Origin: Frisingicoccus caecimuris
Lineage (GTDB): Bacteria; Bacillota; Clostridia; Lachnospirales; Lachnospiraceae
Direction of reading: 5' to 3'
Length of the DNA stretch: 64,000 nucleotides
Assembly: GCF_004340975.1 (NCBI RefSeq)
Contig: NZ_SLXA01000007.1
Coordinates: 1 to 64,000, forward strand
The notes below the pieces were generated by a model. The model was not told the DNA's origin. It saw only the letters and a list, made by a program, of their open reading frames with translations, and ran no database searches. Position numbers and translations under genes: made by a program. Positions 18,908 through 27,999 of the stretch are shown here, one piece after another; within the stretch, counting starts at the first letter, position 1, and each line of letters begins with the position of its first letter.

Positions 18908-19873
18908 ATGAAGTTTCTTATTGTAGGCGCCGGGGGTACCGGCGGATGTATTGGCGGATATCTGGCGAAACTGGGAGAGGATGTCACGTTTATTGCGCGT
19001 GGCAGACATCTTGAAGCCATGCGTAAAGATGGGCTTCGGGTGAAATCGGCACGTATCGGTGATTTCGTGTCAAATCCAGTGAAGGCATATACAATGGAGG
19101 AATATAAGGATGTGCCGGATGTGGTATTTGTCTGCGTAAAATATTATTCATTAGATGAAGCGGTAGAATTTTTAAAACCGATTGTGGGGAAAGATACGAT
19201 TGTCATTCCCATTTTAAATGTTTATGGCACAGGCGGAAAAATACAGCCAAAGTTGGATTGCACGGTGACCGACGGCTGTGTCTATATTTTTTCAATGATT
19301 GAAGCCCCTGGGGTGATTGTTCAGCCAACACCGATTTTCCGGTTATTTTTTGGGCTTCGGGGAGGACGGGAAGCGTCGGGGGTGATTGACAAGGCCGTCA
19401 ATCCGGAACGTGAAAAACAGGTGCGAGAACGGCTGGGTGAAGTTGAGAAACTTCTGAATGAGGCTGGAATTGAGGCCTGTATGACAGAAAATATTGAAAA
19501 AGACGCACTGCAGAAATTTTCTTTTGTGTCGCCCATGGGCGCCGCCGGGCTTTATTATGATGGCGTGGCTGCTGATTTTATGGTACCGGGGGAAAGGCGG
19601 GAGATGTTTTTTGATCTGGTGCGTGAAGTGGAAATGGTTGGTCGGTCGATGGGTATTACCTTTGATGTGAATCTGGCAGAAAATGCGGGGAATATTTTGG
19701 CCGGTTTAACACCGGATGCCACAACATCCATGCAGCGGGATGTGGCGGCCGGAGGGAAGTCAGAGGTGGACGGTCTGGTACATGAAATGGTACGCCTCGG
19801 GGAAACTTATCATGTAGATGTGCCAAATTACCGGCGCATCAGCGAGTGGGTAAAAATGAAAGGGATTCAGTAA
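18908..19873 (+). CDS. Ketopantoate reductase family protein (PanE/ApbA-like)
   Basis: 321 aa, NADPH-dependent. The Rossmann motif is GAGGTGGCIGGYLAKLG, followed by FIARGRHLEAMRKDGL, the usual ApbA N-terminal pattern. The C-terminal half has the helical ApbA_C domain (T-T-S-M-Q-R-D and K-S-E-V-D-G). The family includes 2-dehydropantoate 2-reductase (CoA biosynthesis) and reductases of other 2-oxoacids. No pan genes are nearby, so the substrate is not assured. RBS GGGGGAAAGGG. The stop overlaps the next start (TAATG). Confidence 0.8.
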   Translation: MKFLIVGAGGTGGCIGGYLAKLGEDVTFIARGRHLEAMRKDGLRVKSARIGDFVSNPVKAYTMEEYKDVPDVVFVCVKYYSLDEAVEFLKPIVGKDTIVIPILNVYGTGGKIQPKLDCTVTDGCVYIFSMIEAPGVIVQPTPIFRLFFGLRGGREASGVIDKAVNPEREKQVRERLGEVEKLLNEAGIEACMTENIEKDALQKFSFVSPMGAAGLYYDGVAADFMVPGERREMFFDLVREVEMVGRSMGITFDVNLAENAGNILAGLTPDATTSMQRDVAAGGKSEVDGLVHEMVRLGETYHVDVPNYRRISEWVKMKGIQ

Positions 19874-20520
19874 TGGCATTTGGAGAGATATTTTTTGCTG
19901 CTCTGGAAGTGGCGGGAACCATTTCTTTTGCCATCTCCGGAGCGATGGCCGCTCTGGAAAAGCGGGTGGATTTGTTTGGCGTTATTTTCCTTGGAGCGAC
20001 AACGGCGTTGGCCGGCGGCATTATCCGTGACATACTGGTCGGCAAGACACCGCCCGCCGCCTTTTCAAATTACCGTTATATGGCCATTGCAGTGGTAACG
20101 GCGCTTGTTGTATTTTTTATTGCCTGGCTGTCAAAAGAATACTATGAGCACAATGTGGCCGTGGTAAATGCGGTTAATAATGTTTTTGATGCGGCGGGAC
20201 TTGGGGCTTTTACGATTACCGGGGCGAAGGTCGCGATGCGTATGGGATATATGAATAACGGCTTTTTTGTTGTTTTCCTGGCAATGGTCACAGGCATCGG
20301 GGGCGGCGTCCTCAGAGATTTAATGATCGGAGAGATTCCTTTTGTTCTCCGAAAGCGGATTTATGCGGTGGCTTCCATACTGGGAGGTATTGTTTATTAT
20401 CGCTTAGTGTATTATCAGATGGAAGACATGGCGGCGGCTTTTGTCGGCATCGGCACCGTCTTTGGACTTCGGATGTTGGCTACAGTCTTTAAATGGAATC
20501 TTCCTAAGGCTTATGAGTAG
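19873..20520 (+). CDS. TRIC/UPF0126-family membrane protein
   Basis: 215 aa starting at the ATG that overlaps the previous stop. About seven hydrophobic helices are arranged as two repeats. Each repeat begins with a small-residue helix and contains a conserved Gly-Gly-x-x-R-D turn (ALAGGIIRDILVG in repeat one, GIGGGVLRDLMIGEIP in repeat two). This is the signature of the UPF0126/TRIC family (trimeric intracellular cation channel homologues, formerly annotated as glycine-transporter-like). It is probably an inner-membrane cation channel. Coupled to the reductase gene and ended by a strong terminator. Confidence 0.82.
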   Translation: MAFGEIFFAALEVAGTISFAISGAMAALEKRVDLFGVIFLGATTALAGGIIRDILVGKTPPAAFSNYRYMAIAVVTALVVFFIAWLSKEYYEHNVAVVNAVNNVFDAAGLGAFTITGAKVAMRMGYMNNGFFVVFLAMVTGIGGGVLRDLMIGEIPFVLRKRIYAVASILGGIVYYRLVYYQMEDMAAAFVGIGTVFGLRMLATVFKWNLPKAYE

Positions 20521-20532
20521 GGAGATACAGAG

Positions 20533-20570
20533 AAAGGGATGAATTCCGATGCGACGGAATTCATCCCTTT
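20533..20570. terminator. Terminator between convergent genes
   Basis: A 16-bp perfect stem (AAAGGGATGAATTCCG against its complement) with a 6-nt loop, T-rich on both exits. It serves the TRIC gene and the minus-strand permease. Confidence 0.85.
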
Positions 20571-20584
20571 GTTATGTAGTGGGA

Positions 20585-21889
20585 CTATACAATACCCATA
20601 CTTCCAAGGATGATGGCAACAATAACAGCGAGTGTCGGAAGTGCTGTACAGCACATAAAAATGTCAATATAGGAATCTTTGTGGGTCAATCCGCACACAC
20701 TTAATAAGGTAATAACTGCGCCGTTATGAGGCAGTGTATCTAAACCGCCGCAGGCGATGGAGGCAACTCGGTGGAGTGCTTCCGGAGAAAGCGTCGGATC
20801 ATTTGCAGCCAGTTCCATATATTTTGGACCGAGAGCTTCCAGGGCGATGGATATACCGCCGGAACCTGAACCGGTGGCGCCGGCCAGCAGAGATGTGGCG
20901 ATAGCTTCTGAAATCAGTGGGCTGCCTTTAATACCGAAAACAAAGCTGGTCAATGTGGTAAAACCAGGAACGGCTTTAACAACTGCGCCAAAACCATTGG
21001 CAGCAGCAGTGTTACCGATGGAGACAAGACCGCCGGCTGCGCCTTCGTTAAGACATTTCTCAAACAGTCTGAAGCATTTGTAGTTTAACAATGCGGTCAG
21101 AACAATGGCGATCAAGAGTGAAGCCACCAGTTCCAGTTTCAGTATGTTGAGAGTGATCGGAACGGAAATCAGAGGAATCAGGGAAACAAAAGCGTTCGGA
21201 AGTGAAGATTCGTCAAATACTTCCAGGTTTGTCGGTTCTGTAAAGTGAAGACCCTGAGCTTTTAATTTCCGCTCGCGGTATTTCATCCAGAGGACGCCGC
21301 CAACGGCCATAACAGCACCGGCTGCCAGAGCCATGATCGGAGCCGCCATCGCGGTCGTGCCATAATACTGGGTCGGAATGATATTCTGAATCTGCGGAGA
21401 ACCTGGAATACCCGACATGGAGAACGAGAAAGCCCCAAGTGCGATTGGTCCCGGAATGAGTTTATTCGGAATATCAGCTTCCCGATATACAGCCACAGCC
21501 AGTGGATAAATGGCAAAAACAACAACAAACAGAGATACGCCTCCGTAGGTCAGAGCCGCGCAGGCGATAACTACGGCCAGAATCGCCTGTTTTGCACCGA
21601 TAAAACGCGTAATCATCAGACCGACAGATTTAGCGGCCCCTGTGGCTTCCATCATTTTACCAAAAACAGCGCCAAGCAGGAAAGCAGGAAACCAGCTCAT
21701 GGTGAAATTCGCCATACCCTGCATATAGTTTTCTGTGTACATGGTCAAAACATTGATGGAAGGATCTTCAAACATTCCGAAAAGTGCAACAACAGCTGCA
21801 CAGATCGGAGCTACCCAAAGAATGGATTGTCCTTTAAATGCAAGAAAAATTAAAAGGACCAATCCCAAAATAATACCAAATAAACTCAT
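20585..21889 (-). CDS. GntP-family carboxylate permease
   Basis: 434 aa from the ATG at 21889 (GAGGAGGG just upstream; a TTG at 21895 also lies in frame). It has about 12 hydrophobic segments, an early SWFPAFLLGAVFGKMMEATGAA and a middle YGGVSLFVVVFAIYPLA, typical of the gluconate:H+ symporter superfamily. Such carriers import hydroxy- and keto-acids. It lies 28 bp downstream of the CoA-transferase gene in the same direction, so its cargo is probably the acid that enzyme activates (for example a 3-hydroxyacid or lactate). That assignment is inference from context. Confidence 0.82.
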   Translation of the reverse strand: MSLFGIILGLVLLIFLAFKGQSILWVAPICAAVVALFGMFEDPSINVLTMYTENYMQGMANFTMSWFPAFLLGAVFGKMMEATGAAKSVGLMITRFIGAKQAILAVVIACAALTYGGVSLFVVVFAIYPLAVAVYREADIPNKLIPGPIALGAFSFSMSGIPGSPQIQNIIPTQYYGTTAMAAPIMALAAGAVMAVGGVLWMKYRERKLKAQGLHFTEPTNLEVFDESSLPNAFVSLIPLISVPITLNILKLELVASLLIAIVLTALLNYKCFRLFEKCLNEGAAGGLVSIGNTAAANGFGAVVKAVPGFTTLTSFVFGIKGSPLISEAIATSLLAGATGSGSGGISIALEALGPKYMELAANDPTLSPEALHRVASIACGGLDTLPHNGAVITLLSVCGLTHKDSYIDIFMCCTALPTLAVIVAIILGSMGIV

Positions 21890-21916
21890 AAACAAACCCT
21901 CCTCTGTATAAGTTTT

Positions 21917-23491
21917 TTATTTGACTTTGCTCAAAATTTCATCTTTGATGCCCATTGGCGCATCGGTGAAGATACGGACATCCATCGTCTTCAGATTTTC
22001 GGCAACAAGCGGTTTAAATTCCATTTGGTCGAGGACCTGAGTCTGCAGGTCGATGCCTGGAGCAATTTCTGTTACGGTGAGACCTTCAGGAAGCAGCTCA
22101 AGAACTGCGCGCTCTGTGATAAATTTTACGTTCATTTTGTTTCTGCGGGCATATGCACCGGAGAAAGTAATTTGTTGAACGGAAGGTACAAATTTTTTGC
22201 TCTTGCCTTCCTGAAGAATGACAAGTTTTCCGTCTTCACAGGCAGTTTTTAAACCTCCGGCTGTAAATGTGCCACAGAAAATACAGTTTTTTGTATTTTG
22301 GGAAATATTAATAAATCCGCCGCAGCCAGTAACGCCCGGTCCGAATTTGCTGACATTTACATTTCCGTCAGTGTCGGCTTCGGCCATGCCAAGGAAAGTA
22401 ACATCCAGACCGCCGCCATCATAAAAGTCGAACTGGCTGACTTCCGGAAGTTCTGCCCAGCCGTTGACTCCGGCGCCGAAGGAACCGCCGCCGCTTGGAA
22501 TGCCGCCGATCATACCGGATTCGGTGGTCAAAATCAATTGATCGGCCAGACCCTCTTCACCGGCTACTGCAGCTACTTTTTCAGGGATACCGACACCGAG
22601 ATTGACAACGGCGTTTGGAACGAGTTCCATAGCGCAGCGCCTTCCGATCAACGCTTTTGTGTCAAATTTCATTGGTTCCACAGCGCTGACAGGAATCTTG
22701 AAAGATCCGGTTAATGCCGGGTTCATGTAATAATCGCTGGTCTGCTGATGTGTTTCTTCCGGGTTTTCCGGAACGACAATAGCATCAACAAAAATGCCCG
22801 GAACAGCAACTTTACGAGATGGAATTGTTTCCGGAGCAACGATATTTTTGGCCTGAACGATAACCTTTCCGCCCTTGCCTTTTGCGGCCATAGCAGCGCT
22901 CAGGATATCCAGCGGAAGAATCTCATCTTCAATCGTACAGTTTCCGTTGGTATCTGCTGTTGTCACACGAATAAGAGCGATATCTACGTCCGGAAGCAGA
23001 TAATACAGATATTCATCCCCTTCAATTTCCACGACTTTAACAATATCTTCGGTGGTGCGGGCATTTAATTTTCCACCTTCCAGACGTGGGTCAACATAGG
23101 TCTCCAGACCAACATTTGTAATATAGCCTTTGCGGTTTTGCCCCATGGCGCGGTACATTTCGATGATGACACCCTGTGGCAGATTGTATGCTTCCACTTG
23201 ATTGTTAGCGATCATTTCCACGGCTTTTGGTGAAAAAGCATAATGGCCGCCAATCCAGCGTTTGATCAAACCTTCTTTGGCCCAGCGTTCCTGCTGGCCG
23301 CCCCGTTTGTTTCCCTGACCGGCGCCAAACATTACCGTCAGATTATTCGGGACGCCTGTCGCTTCAAAAGAATCGGCTACAGCCTGCATCAGTGCATCCG
23401 GGGTCGCGGATGTGAGGAAACCGCTGTTGATGACAAAATCACCGGGCTTGATCATGGCAACGGCCTGTTCCATAGTAACTACTTTGTTCAT
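21917..23491 (-). CDS. Propionate/acetate CoA-transferase (Pct/YdiF type)
   Basis: 524 aa from the ATG at 23491, with AAGGAGG upstream; the longer frame to 23596 has no RBS. The N-terminal and C-terminal halves are fused alpha and beta CoA-transferase domains. The catalytic Glu is in LTTESGMIGGIPSGG, followed by FYDGGGLDVTFLG, FGPGVTGCGGFINISQNT and FCGTFTAGGLK. The layout and length resemble Clostridium propionicum propionate CoA-transferase as I recall it, including a C-terminal IAPGIDLQTQVLDQM segment. It would swap CoA between acetyl-, propionyl- or butyryl-CoA and a free acid. It is followed by a permease and faces a LysR gene. Confidence 0.88.
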   Translation of the reverse strand: MNKVVTMEQAVAMIKPGDFVINSGFLTSATPDALMQAVADSFEATGVPNNLTVMFGAGQGNKRGGQQERWAKEGLIKRWIGGHYAFSPKAVEMIANNQVEAYNLPQGVIIEMYRAMGQNRKGYITNVGLETYVDPRLEGGKLNARTTEDIVKVVEIEGDEYLYYLLPDVDIALIRVTTADTNGNCTIEDEILPLDILSAAMAAKGKGGKVIVQAKNIVAPETIPSRKVAVPGIFVDAIVVPENPEETHQQTSDYYMNPALTGSFKIPVSAVEPMKFDTKALIGRRCAMELVPNAVVNLGVGIPEKVAAVAGEEGLADQLILTTESGMIGGIPSGGGSFGAGVNGWAELPEVSQFDFYDGGGLDVTFLGMAEADTDGNVNVSKFGPGVTGCGGFINISQNTKNCIFCGTFTAGGLKTACEDGKLVILQEGKSKKFVPSVQQITFSGAYARRNKMNVKFITERAVLELLPEGLTVTEIAPGIDLQTQVLDQMEFKPLVAENLKTMDVRIFTDAPMGIKDEILSKVK

Positions 23492-23542
23492 TCTAAAACC
23501 TCCTTTGTAAAAGTTAATCTTTTGACAAACTATTGTAATTTC

Positions 23543-23548
23543 ATTATA
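23543..23548 (-). promoter_or_regulatory. -10 box for the CoA-transferase operon
   Basis: Perfect TATAAT on the minus strand, 52 bp before the ATG at 23491. The -35 position (TCTCTT, 23566-23571) is poor, as expected for a promoter needing an activator such as the divergent LysR protein. Confidence 0.5.
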
Positions 23549-23583
23549 GCTTTGCCTTAGTTGGAAAGAGAAATACCAAAAAC

Positions 23584-23598
23584 GCATGAGATTCATGC
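23584..23598. promoter_or_regulatory. Possible LysR operator palindrome
   Basis: GCATGA-gat-TCATGC, a perfect 15-bp dyad that would lie roughly 50-65 bp upstream of the CoA-transferase transcription start, where LysR recognition sites usually lie. The rest of the 340-bp divergent gap (23492-23833) is A/T-rich and holds the lysR promoter; nothing else was recognised in it. Confidence 0.4.
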
Positions 23599-23728
23599 CT
23601 GAAAAACATAAATAAAAACTTTGTAAATGTGAAAAAAGCGAGGAAATATGCGGATAAAAAAGAAGAGTAAGGTTGAATTTTCAGATATCAAAAGGGGAAT
23701 AACTGGAAAAAAAGAAGGAAAAGTTTGA

Positions 23729-23757
23729 TTGATAAATAAAAAACAATTGGATATACT
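23729..23757 (+). promoter_or_regulatory. Promoter of the lysR gene
   Basis: TTGATA (23729-23734), 17 nt, TATACT (23752-23757), 77 bp before the start at 23834. Confidence 0.55.
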
Positions 23758-23833
23758 AAAATTAAAGTGCGCCCTATGGGATGATAATTCAAGTTAGTGT
23801 GAAAATATCTTTTGACGTAAAGGGGGAAAACAT

Positions 23834-24712
23834 ATGGAATATAGGCAGTTGTATTATTTTGTGTGTATTGCCAGGGTGAGAAGCTTTTCCCAGGCTGCAG
23901 AAAAAATTCGGGTTTCTCAATCGTCTTTGAGCCGGACTGTCCAGTGCATAGAGGATGAATACAATGTCCAATTGATCAACCGGACGACCCGGAGTTTCAA
24001 ATTAACACCTGCCGGAAGAAAATTGCTGGAGAGGGGCGAACGGGTCATTAAAGAATTTGAGGAACTTCAGGAATATCTCCAAAGTTATAGTGTCAATGAT
24101 GTGGGTGAAATACGACTGGGTATTCCGTCGGTGCTGAATACGATCATGGCGCCGTTGTTTATGCCGGATTTTAATAAGCAATATCCGGACGTGAAGCTTT
24201 GTTTTACTGTGGAAGGCAGTCGGCTGATTCATAAAGAGATACTGGAAGGGATGCTTGACGTGGGATTGGTCATTCGGCCTGTCGATGAAAATCGTTTTGA
24301 CGTGAAAGAAATTATCAGTGACCGTCTGGCTGTCATGGTTCCGGAGGGGCATGCGTTGGCCGGACGCAAAGAGGTGGGAATTGAAGAGCTGAAGGGAGAA
24401 TCTTTTATTATGCTGGATTCTACATATCAGTTATTCAGCAATGTTTATACGATGTGCCGTAATGAAGGGTTTGAGCCAAACATTATTCATTGCAGTCCAA
24501 GCTGGGACTATATTGCCGCGCTGGTGTCTTTGGCGCAGGGAATTTCTGTTCTGCCAAGACCGATTGCACCATATATTGGTAAAGGCGTTGTCGCTGTACC
24601 CCTTCGGGGAGAGTTGGCCGAATGGAAAGTGGTGACCATTACCAAGAAAGGCACAAAAGTTTCTGCCAACGTAAAAAATTTAATAAAACATTTAGTTAAA
24701 GCCTATAAATGA
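23834..24712 (+). CDS. LysR-family transcriptional regulator
   Basis: 292 aa, the standard LysR length. The N-terminal HTH (residues about 1-60: MEYRQLYYFVCIARVRSFSQ, AEKIRVSQSSLSRTVQCIED) is followed by NRTTRSFKLTPAGRKLLE and a linker helix. A periplasmic-binding-like effector domain (about 90-290) begins GEIRLGIPSVLNTIMAP. RBS AAAGGGGG. It is divergent from the CoA-transferase/permease operon and upstream of etfBA, and so probably controls one or both. The inducer may be the imported acid or its CoA ester (inference). Confidence 0.88.
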   Translation: MEYRQLYYFVCIARVRSFSQAAEKIRVSQSSLSRTVQCIEDEYNVQLINRTTRSFKLTPAGRKLLERGERVIKEFEELQEYLQSYSVNDVGEIRLGIPSVLNTIMAPLFMPDFNKQYPDVKLCFTVEGSRLIHKEILEGMLDVGLVIRPVDENRFDVKEIISDRLAVMVPEGHALAGRKEVGIEELKGESFIMLDSTYQLFSNVYTMCRNEGFEPNIIHCSPSWDYIAALVSLAQGISVLPRPIAPYIGKGVVAVPLRGELAEWKVVTITKKGTKVSANVKNLIKHLVKAYK

Positions 24713-24719
24713 TATAAAC

Positions 24720-24753
24720 AGCGCCGTTGTTTCAATGCAGACGGCGCTTTTTA
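24720..24753 (+). terminator. Terminator after lysR
   Basis: AGCGCCGT / ACGGCGCT stem, 13-nt loop and TTTTT. Confidence 0.8.
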
Positions 24754-24876
24754 TGTTCTGAAAAAAGAACGTATTTATGCGTTGGCGCGATAAAAGGTAT
24801 GCAATTTTAATATTTCTCTTTATTAAAATCAGAGGCTATACTTTAAGCAACAGTTTACAACAGAAGGAGGTATATC

Positions 24877-25680
24877 ATGAAAATCTTAGTATGTGTAAAG
24901 CAAGTGCCGGATACAACGGAGATTAAGATCGATCCTGTTACGAATACCCTCATTCGGGCAGGTGTACCGAGTATTGTCAATCCATTTGACGCCTGTGCGC
25001 TGGAAGTGGCGGCAAGAGTCAAAGATGTGACGCCGGACACGGAAATTACAGTATTGTCCATGGGACCGATGCAGGCCAAGGAGGCTCTGACCGAGTGCCT
25101 TTCCGTTGGAGCGGATAAGGCTTATCTTTGCAGCGACAGAGCATTTGGCGGTTCAGATACTTTGGCAACCAGTTATATTTTAGCCAGCGCCATTGCTGCA
25201 ATTGAAGAAAAAGAAGGTAAATTTGATTTGATTTTGAGCGGAAAACAGGCCATTGATGGTGATACCGGTCAGGTAGGCCCGGAAATTGCCGCCCATATGG
25301 GACTGGCCCAGGTAACTTATGCTTCAGAAGTCAGTGTTCATGGAGAGGACGTCATTGTCAAAAGAGAAAGCGACCAGGGGTACGATATTATTTCCGTCAG
25401 AAAACCGGCGTTGGTCACAGTTGTCAAAACAGCTTTTGATCCAAGATTTCCGACATTAAAGAGCAAAATGGCGGCGCGGAAGGTGCCGATTCAGGTGATT
25501 ACGGCGGATGATATTCCAAACATTGATTTAAGCAGATGCGGTCTGAAGGGTTCTCCGACAAAGGTAAAGAAGACCTTTACACCGGTGAGAAATAAGACGT
25601 GTGTAAAAATTGCCGGAGAAGAGGCGGCTGTATCCGCAGCGAAACTTGTCGGCATGTTAGCGGATGCGAAGGTGCTGTAA
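24877..25680 (+). CDS. etfB: Electron transfer flavoprotein beta subunit
   Basis: 267 aa. Seen: the N-terminal MKILVCVKQVPDTTEIKID, NPFDACALEVAARVKD, a nucleotide (AMP/FAD)-binding Rossmann-like core with VGADKAYL, and SGKQAIDGDTGQVGPEIA. It forms the EtfAB heterodimer with the next gene, carrying electrons to or from the acyl-CoA dehydrogenase encoded downstream. AGAAGGAGG precedes the ATG. A TATACT box at 24837-24842 may be its -10, with a poor -35. Confidence 0.93.
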   Translation: MKILVCVKQVPDTTEIKIDPVTNTLIRAGVPSIVNPFDACALEVAARVKDVTPDTEITVLSMGPMQAKEALTECLSVGADKAYLCSDRAFGGSDTLATSYILASAIAAIEEKEGKFDLILSGKQAIDGDTGQVGPEIAAHMGLAQVTYASEVSVHGEDVIVKRESDQGYDIISVRKPALVTVVKTAFDPRFPTLKSKMAARKVPIQVITADDIPNIDLSRCGLKGSPTKVKKTFTPVRNKTCVKIAGEEAAVSAAKLVGMLADAKVL

Positions 25681-25693
25681 GGAGGTTGGAGTT

Positions 25694-26698
25694 ATGCAGT
25701 TTGAGGAATATAGAAACCTTTGGGTATTTGTAGAAACGGAAGAAAATACAGCGAAATCCGTGGGATACGAACTTTTATCCCCGGGACGTGTTTTGGCAGA
25801 TAAAATGGGCGGAAAGCTTGTTGCTGTAGTCATTGGCGGCAATGTGAAAGATGTTGCTGAAAAAACGATTGATTATGGCGCGGATGAAGTCATTCTTGTA
25901 GAGGGTGACGAATATTTTAACTACTCCACAGATGCTTACAGTTATGCGATGAAAACATTAGTGGAAAAATACAAGCCATCCACAATTTTGATCGGCGCCA
26001 CAAATAATGGACGAGATTTAGGACCAAAGATGGCCTGTGATCTGAATACGGGCCTGACAGCGGACTGTACGATGCTGGATTATGATACGGAAACAGGGAA
26101 TATGATCTGGACACGTCCGGCCTTTGGCGGGAATCTGATGGCAATGATTCTTTGCCCGGATAATCGGCCTCAGCTTGGTACGGTCCGCCCGGGAATATTC
26201 AAGAAGCCAGAGCCGGTCACAGGGAAAATAGGAACCATGATTTATGAAGATATTCATATTGCTCCGGAAAATATCCGGACAAAATTATTAGATCGGATTA
26301 AAGAAGTGGCTGAAGCAGTCAATTTGGAAGAAGCAGAAATCATTGTTTCCGGAGGCCGGGGCGTTGGTTCACCGGAAGGATTTGAAATCATCCGAAGGCT
26401 GGCTGAAGAATTAAATGCGACGGTAGGAGCTTCTCGTGCCGTAGTAGATGCAGGATGGATGCCTCATGCTCATCAGGTTGGCCAGACAGGAAAAACTGTA
26501 TCGCCGAAGCTTTATATTGCCTGCGGCATTTCCGGCGCCATTCAGCATTCCGCGGGAATTACCGGATCGGATTGTATCGTAGCGATCAATAAAGATGAAG
26601 AAGCGCCGATCTTTGATGTGGCTGATTATGGCATTGTCGGAGATTTATTTACGGTGATTCCTGAATTGATTAAAGAGATTCAGAAATTAAATGCATAA
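25694..26698 (+). CDS. etfA: Electron transfer flavoprotein alpha subunit
   Basis: 334 aa from the ATG at 25694, with GGAGG just upstream; the longer frame starts inside etfB. The C-terminal FAD domain is clear: SGGRGVGSPEGFEII, GASRAVVDAGW, HQVGQTGKTVSP and the YIACGISGAIQH loop. There is no N-terminal ferredoxin domain. It could act as plain or electron-bifurcating Etf; the sequence read alone does not decide. Partner of EtfB. Confidence 0.93.
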   Translation: MQFEEYRNLWVFVETEENTAKSVGYELLSPGRVLADKMGGKLVAVVIGGNVKDVAEKTIDYGADEVILVEGDEYFNYSTDAYSYAMKTLVEKYKPSTILIGATNNGRDLGPKMACDLNTGLTADCTMLDYDTETGNMIWTRPAFGGNLMAMILCPDNRPQLGTVRPGIFKKPEPVTGKIGTMIYEDIHIAPENIRTKLLDRIKEVAEAVNLEEAEIIVSGGRGVGSPEGFEIIRRLAEELNATVGASRAVVDAGWMPHAHQVGQTGKTVSPKLYIACGISGAIQHSAGITGSDCIVAINKDEEAPIFDVADYGIVGDLFTVIPELIKEIQKLNA

Positions 26699-26749
26699 AA
26701 ACTGAAATATTTATGTGCGTAGCATATAAATTCTATGTTTTTTTAGTAT

Positions 26750-26778
26750 TTCACTTTGAAAAAAATAGAAAGTATAAT
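26750..26778 (+). promoter_or_regulatory. Possible promoter for the acyl-CoA dehydrogenase/MaoC pair
   Basis: TTCACT (26750-26755), 17 nt, perfect TATAAT (26773-26778), about 50 bp before the start at 26827. No terminator separates it from etfA, so read-through is also possible. Confidence 0.45.
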
Positions 26779-26826
26779 GAAATTGTGAAAAATAAAACAA
26801 AAAACAATTGAGAAGGAGGAAAACAC

Positions 26827-27963
26827 ATGGGTTACAAGTTTACAGAAGAACAGAAAGATATTCAGGCAATGGTTCGTGATTTTACAAAGAAGGAAGTAGA
26901 ACCGAGAGGGCGTGAGATGGACCAGAATGGATGGTGTCATGAGCTTTATCAGAAGTATATTGAAACAGGTCTTCAGTCCACACCTATTCCTGAAGAATAC
27001 GGCGGCGCCGGACTCAGCGACGTAGAATGCGCCATCATTACCCACGAATTGGCGAAGGGGGACGCCGGTTTTGCGATGGCTATGGAAATTAGCTGGGTAT
27101 GTACCGACATGATTTTAAAACACGGTAGTGAAGCACAGAAACAGAAATATTTATCCGGCGTTGTTGATGGCAAACTTTTTGCATTCTGTCTGACAGAGCC
27201 GGGTGCGGGTTCCGATGCGGCCGGACTTCGTACAAGAGCAAAAAAACAGGCGGACGGCAGCTATGTGATCAACGGAAGTAAAGCATGGATCACAAACTCT
27301 GGCATTGCTGATTATTATGTAATCATGGCAGTAACAGATCCGGAAAAAGGCGCCAACGGTATTTCAGCATTTATCGTTGATAAAGGAACACCAGGCCTGA
27401 TTATTGATGCGGAAGAAGATAAGATGGGTATGCGCAGCTCCGATACACATGGTATGACTTTTGATGACCTGAAAGTTCCTGCAGAAGCATTGCTTGATAA
27501 AGAAGGCATGGGCTTCAAGATGGCTATGGAAGGCCTTGACGGCGGACGTGTCAGCTGTACTGCAATTTCTACCGGTATTGCTGAACATGCTCTGGATATT
27601 GCTAAAAATTATGCATTGGAACGTGTAGCTTTTGGAAAACCAATCGCAAAACATCAGGCCATTGCATTTAAGATTGCCGATATGGCTATGTACATCGAAG
27701 CAATGAAACTGATGCTCTATGATGTGGCTGAAATGAAGGCCAGCGGCGTACGCTGCTCCGTTCAGGCTGCTGAAGCTAAATTGTTTGCTGCTTCCCATAC
27801 AACACAGATTTGTCTGGATGCTATTCAGGTTTTAGGTGGAAATGGTTACAGCAAAGAATACAATGTTGAGCGTTTGATGCGTGATAATAAACTGATGGAA
27901 ATTGGTGAAGGAACCAATGAAGTGCAGCGGATCGTTATTAGCGGAGCTGTTCTCAGAAAATAA
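26827..27963 (+). CDS. Short-chain acyl-CoA dehydrogenase (butyryl-CoA dehydrogenase-like)
   Basis: 378 aa FAD flavoenzyme. Seen: the N-terminal helical domain (IPEEYGGAGLS), CLTEPGAGSDAAGLRT, NGSKAWITNSG, DKMGMRSSDTH in the middle, then the C-terminal QVLGGNGY and the catalytic-base strand IGEGTNEVQRIVI, where Glu is the family's catalytic residue. With EtfBA it would interconvert a saturated and a 2-enoyl short-chain acyl-CoA. No thiolase or 3-hydroxyacyl-CoA dehydrogenase genes are nearby, so this is not the standard butyrate operon. RBS AGAAGGAGG. Confidence 0.9.
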   Translation: MGYKFTEEQKDIQAMVRDFTKKEVEPRGREMDQNGWCHELYQKYIETGLQSTPIPEEYGGAGLSDVECAIITHELAKGDAGFAMAMEISWVCTDMILKHGSEAQKQKYLSGVVDGKLFAFCLTEPGAGSDAAGLRTRAKKQADGSYVINGSKAWITNSGIADYYVIMAVTDPEKGANGISAFIVDKGTPGLIIDAEEDKMGMRSSDTHGMTFDDLKVPAEALLDKEGMGFKMAMEGLDGGRVSCTAISTGIAEHALDIAKNYALERVAFGKPIAKHQAIAFKIADMAMYIEAMKLMLYDVAEMKASGVRCSVQAAEAKLFAASHTTQICLDAIQVLGGNGYSKEYNVERLMRDNKLMEIGEGTNEVQRIVISGAVLRK

Positions 27964-27999
27964 TTCAACGTGAGGAACTTATGAGAGGAGGAAACAAAT

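Noticed and set aside
25694-26698. Long ferredoxin-bearing EtfA
   Set aside because: The frame upstream of the ATG at 25694 is inside etfB and shows no CxxC clusters.
26756-26778. TTGAAA at 26756-26761 as the -35 for the acyl-CoA dehydrogenase
   Set aside because: Only 11 nt from the TATAAT; the weaker TTCACT at 26750 has correct spacing.
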